This document shows positions 12,579 through 14,777 of a stretch of DNA of 14,777 bases, piece after piece (the stretch's first letter is position 1; every line of letters starts with the position of its first letter). The notes beneath the pieces are model-generated. The model was given only the letters and a program-made list of their open reading frames with translations. It was not told the DNA's origin and did not search any database. Origin of the DNA: Chthonomonas sp. UBA6659 (lineage in GTDB: Bacteria > Armatimonadota > Fimbriimonadia > Fimbriimonadales > Fimbriimonadaceae). A program made the translations under genes and the position numbers. The DNA lies in NCBI GenBank assembly GCA_002455425.1, contig DKKT01000007.1, forward strand, positions 1 through 14,777, in the 5' to 3' direction.

Positions 12579-13987
12579 ATCTCGCTGGGTCGCGGATCGC
12601 GGTGGCGGGAATGGGTCGAAGCGGTCAGGCGATCGCCAAGGAGGCGATCGCACGCGGGGCCGTGGTGACGGTGTTCGATGAACTCCCCTTGGAGTCGGCG
12701 GCTTCGCTCGAAGCCTCCGAGCGACTCCAGGGGTTCGGGGTGACGGTCGCAACCGGCTGGCACGGCCACCTCGATCCGACCGAGTTCGACCTCCTCGTCG
12801 CATCCCCTGGCTTCCGGCGCAACCACCCCGCGATTCGGGACATGCTGGGCGGCGGTCGCCACGTGATCAGCGAAGTCGAGTTTGCCTTTCGGATCGCGGC
12901 CGCGCCCATCGTCGCGATCACGGGGACGAACGGGAAGAGCACAACGACCGTGTTGACGTGGCTGCTCCTCTCGGGGGCGGGGAAGCATGCGGTGCTTTGC
13001 GGGAACATCAGCGGCTCGGGCTATCCCGAATTGACTCTGACCGAGGCTGCCGCGTCGACCGAAACGGACGGAGTTTTGGTCGCTGAGGTGTCTAGCTACC
13101 AACTGGAATGGGTAGAAGATTTCAAGCCTAAAGTTGCCGGTATCACCAATATCACACCCGATCACTTAGACCGGCATCCCACGTTCGAGGATTACTACAA
13201 CACCAAACTTCGACTCTTTGCACAAATGGGTGACGGTGATGTCGCCGTGCTCAATGAATCGGAACCTTCGCTTCCGGCAGACCGACTGCTGGGGGCGATC
13301 CCGGAGGGTGTCGGCATCCGCACGTTCGCGTCGGGACCCGTGATGTACGGATGGGACCGTGGGCAGTTCACGCAGCCTTCGACGCGGCGCGATGGCGATG
13401 CGATCGAACTCTCAGGCCGCAGGGTTCAGCTCGCCGACCTTCCGCTCTACGGGGATCACAACGTCAGCAATGCGCTGATGGCATGGGAGATGTCGGTTGC
13501 GATGCTGGGCGCGGAAGCAGGCAACGCGTTCGAGGGGATGCTCGGTGCCCTCGCGCAGTTCAAGGGCCTGGCCTACCGGATGGAGCGGTTGGGCGAGCGG
13601 TACGGCGTGCTCGTAGTCAACAACTCGATGTGCACGAACCCGATGGCGGTCGTCACGTCCAGCTCGAGCCTCGACCGACCCCAGCATCTCCTGATGGGGG
13701 GCGATGCCAAGAACCTCGACTTCACGCCCGTCTGGGAATATCTGCAAAGAATCGGGCATAAGCTTTATCTTTACGGAAACGCGGGCGATGCTTTGGTCGA
13801 GCAGCTCGGCGGTCTCGGCGCCCTCTATCCCGACCTCGAAGCGGCCTTCGCTGCCGCAACCGCTGTGGCCCAGTCTGGCGACGCGATTCTTCTCGCCCCT
13901 GGGTGTGCGAGCGCGTTTCCCTACTCGAACTTCCGAGAACGGGGCGAAGCGTTCCGCGCGATGGCGGAAAGGTGGTTGAGCTCGTGA
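12575..13987 (+). CDS. murD: UDP-MurNAc-L-alanine:glutamate ligase MurD, with variant substrate motifs
   Basis: MurD adds glutamate (normally D-Glu) to UDP-MurNAc-L-Ala. TTG 12575 is taken as the start: GGAGGA lies just before it and it overlaps the mraY stop (TTGA), giving 470 aa. Present are the Rossmann start IAVAGMGRSGQAIA (8-21), SPGF (77-80), the P-loop ITGTNGKSTTTVL (115-127), EVSSYQLE (171-178), NITPDHLDRH (192-201), probable carbamylated Lys211 and GDHNVSNALMA (293-303). Departures: family GLPHRFE is GLAYRME (331-337), NDSKATN is NNSMCTN (349-355), and the SPACASFD block is APGCASAFPY (441-450). The ATP and catalytic-lysine motifs are intact, so it should be active. Its position between mraY and ftsW supports MurD over other Mur-like ligases. 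Confidence 0.9.
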   Translation: MNLAGSRIAVAGMGRSGQAIAKEAIARGAVVTVFDELPLESAASLEASERLQGFGVTVATGWHGHLDPTEFDLLVASPGFRRNHPAIRDMLGGGRHVISEVEFAFRIAAAPIVAITGTNGKSTTTVLTWLLLSGAGKHAVLCGNISGSGYPELTLTEAAASTETDGVLVAEVSSYQLEWVEDFKPKVAGITNITPDHLDRHPTFEDYYNTKLRLFAQMGDGDVAVLNESEPSLPADRLLGAIPEGVGIRTFASGPVMYGWDRGQFTQPSTRRDGDAIELSGRRVQLADLPLYGDHNVSNALMAWEMSVAMLGAEAGNAFEGMLGALAQFKGLAYRMERLGERYGVLVVNNSMCTNPMAVVTSSSSLDRPQHLLMGGDAKNLDFTPVWEYLQRIGHKLYLYGNAGDALVEQLGGLGALYPDLEAAFAAATAVAQSGDAILLAPGCASAFPYSNFRERGEAFRAMAERWLSS

Positions 13988-14777
13988 AGCGCCGATGGCA
14001 GATTCCCGATCCAGCGCTCTTCCTCTTGACCTTCGCGGCGACGTTGATCGGCGCGCTCATGATCTTCGACGCCGGCTACGCGCGGTCGTTGGCGCAAGGG
14101 CTCGGGCCGATTCCGAGGGAGTTCACGTCCCAGGCGATGTTTGCGTTTGTCGCGCTCATCGTGGCTTACGGGTGTGCTCGGGTGTCGGTCGGGCAGTGGC
14201 GGCGGTGGGCGGTTCCGCTCTTCTGGCTATCGTTCCTTTCGCTTCTCGCGGTCGAGTTCTTCGGCAAGGAGATGAACGGGGCTAAGCGTTGGATCGACGT
14301 CGGTGTACTGGTTCAGCCGGCTGAGTTCGCAAAAATCGCTTGCGTTGTGTTCCTCGCCGCGGTCTTCGCGAGCCGCAAGCCGTGGGTGGCGCCGAAGAAG
14401 TCCCCACGAGACTGGGCCGCGTGGATGGACCGGGTGGGGATGCCAAAGCTGATCCGTGGATTGCCGCTCTTGGCCGTGCTCGTCGCCGTCTACCTTGTCG
14501 AACGCGAGCCGGATCTGGGAACGGCGGCGGTGATCGGCGCGGTCGCCTTCATCCTGATCTTCCTCGGAGGCGTGAGCCGCTGGAGTTTGGTTGCGGTGGT
14601 GATCGTGACCGGGATCGGCCTATTCGCGATGGTGAAGCAGGAGCCGTACCGAATCGACCGGATCACGAACCACGCCCAGCGCTGGAATCCGGATCATGTC
14701 GACGATGTCGGCTACCAAACGACGCAGTCCGAGGCGGCGATGGCGAACGGCGGCTGGACCGGCGTCGGCATCGGCGC
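13984..14777 (+). CDS. ftsW: FtsW septal glycan polymerase (lipid II polymerase), cut by the window end
   Basis: The first 264 codons are present, with no stop before the window ends. The GTG start at 13984 overlaps the murD stop (GTGA), with AAAGG 11 nt upstream. The product is a multi-pass SEDS membrane protein. NGAKRWIDVGVLVQPAEFAK (the SEDS family block G-x-KRW-x-Q-P-E-x-K), EREPDLGTAAV (family xxQPDLGT), and GYQTTQSEAAMANGGWTGVG, where the family reads GYQ-x2-QS-x-AxGxGG-x2-G-x-G, are clear. A fairly long basic cytoplasmic loop (SRKPWVAPKKSPRDW...) precedes the EREPDLGT region. FtsW pairs with FtsI encoded five genes upstream; the dcw position favours FtsW over RodA. Confidence 0.95.
   Translation, partial: MKRRWQIPDPALFLLTFAATLIGALMIFDAGYARSLAQGLGPIPREFTSQAMFAFVALIVAYGCARVSVGQWRRWAVPLFWLSFLSLLAVEFFGKEMNGAKRWIDVGVLVQPAEFAKIACVVFLAAVFASRKPWVAPKKSPRDWAAWMDRVGMPKLIRGLPLLAVLVAVYLVEREPDLGTAAVIGAVAFILIFLGGVSRWSLVAVVIVTGIGLFAMVKQEPYRIDRITNHAQRWNPDHVDDVGYQTTQSEAAMANGGWTGVGIG

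Noticed and set aside
11928..12803. Long minus-strand open frame across mraY and murD
   Set aside because: It spans two clear plus-strand genes and has low-complexity Arg/Pro/Gln composition. It is an antisense shadow.

Overview
This is a high-GC bacterial window (roughly 60-65% G+C in the recognised genes). It carries a housekeeping block at each end with a poorly coding, visibly lower-GC stretch between them. The enzyme set implies a peptidoglycan-building bacterium that divides with FtsW/FtsI. MurE has the DNPR motif typical of meso-diaminopimelate-adding enzymes. CheW indicates chemotaxis or a chemosensory-type pathway. The style of the proteins and the CIRCE/HrcA-type control of groES fit a deep-branching diderm; Armatimonadota (Fimbriimonadia-like) is my tentative guess, not something the sequence proves.

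Left block (1-1680): two G/C-rich hairpins, a CheW-domain gene (+), thymidylate kinase tmk (-) whose stop codon overlaps that of cheW inside a CTAG, then divergently groES (+). groES has a recognisable promoter, a variant CIRCE operator and a strong downstream hairpin. No groEL follows it.

Middle block (about 1690-4260): no gene of recognised function. Almost everything that looks coding is on the minus strand. There is a C-terminal membrane-anchor fragment interrupted by an in-frame TAG, an 80-aa membrane protein, the 3' end of an upstream gene that appears cut off by a palindromic repeat, and a cluster of small unrecognised reading frames. Two copies of a 72-bp stop-free palindromic element, another nested inverted repeat and a 20-bp perfect palindrome lie here. 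I read it as an accessory, partly decayed islet.

Right block (4282-14777): a membrane-anchored protein of unknown function, then a textbook division and cell wall (dcw) operon: mraZ-rsmH-ftsL-ftsI-murE-murF-mraY-murD-ftsW (ftsW cut by the window end). A promoter and a set of TCCCA repeats at 11-nt period (a candidate MraZ operator) precede mraZ. Every junction from mraZ to ftsW overlaps, mostly by four bases (ATGA, GTGA or TTGA), so the whole set is almost certainly one translationally coupled transcript. The Mur ligases MurE, MurD and MurF and the translocase MraY take UDP-MurNAc-peptide to lipid I; FtsW polymerises and FtsI cross-links septal glycan; FtsL belongs to the divisome scaffold; MraZ represses the operon; RsmH methylates 16S rRNA. 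MurD differs from the family consensus at several substrate-binding motifs.
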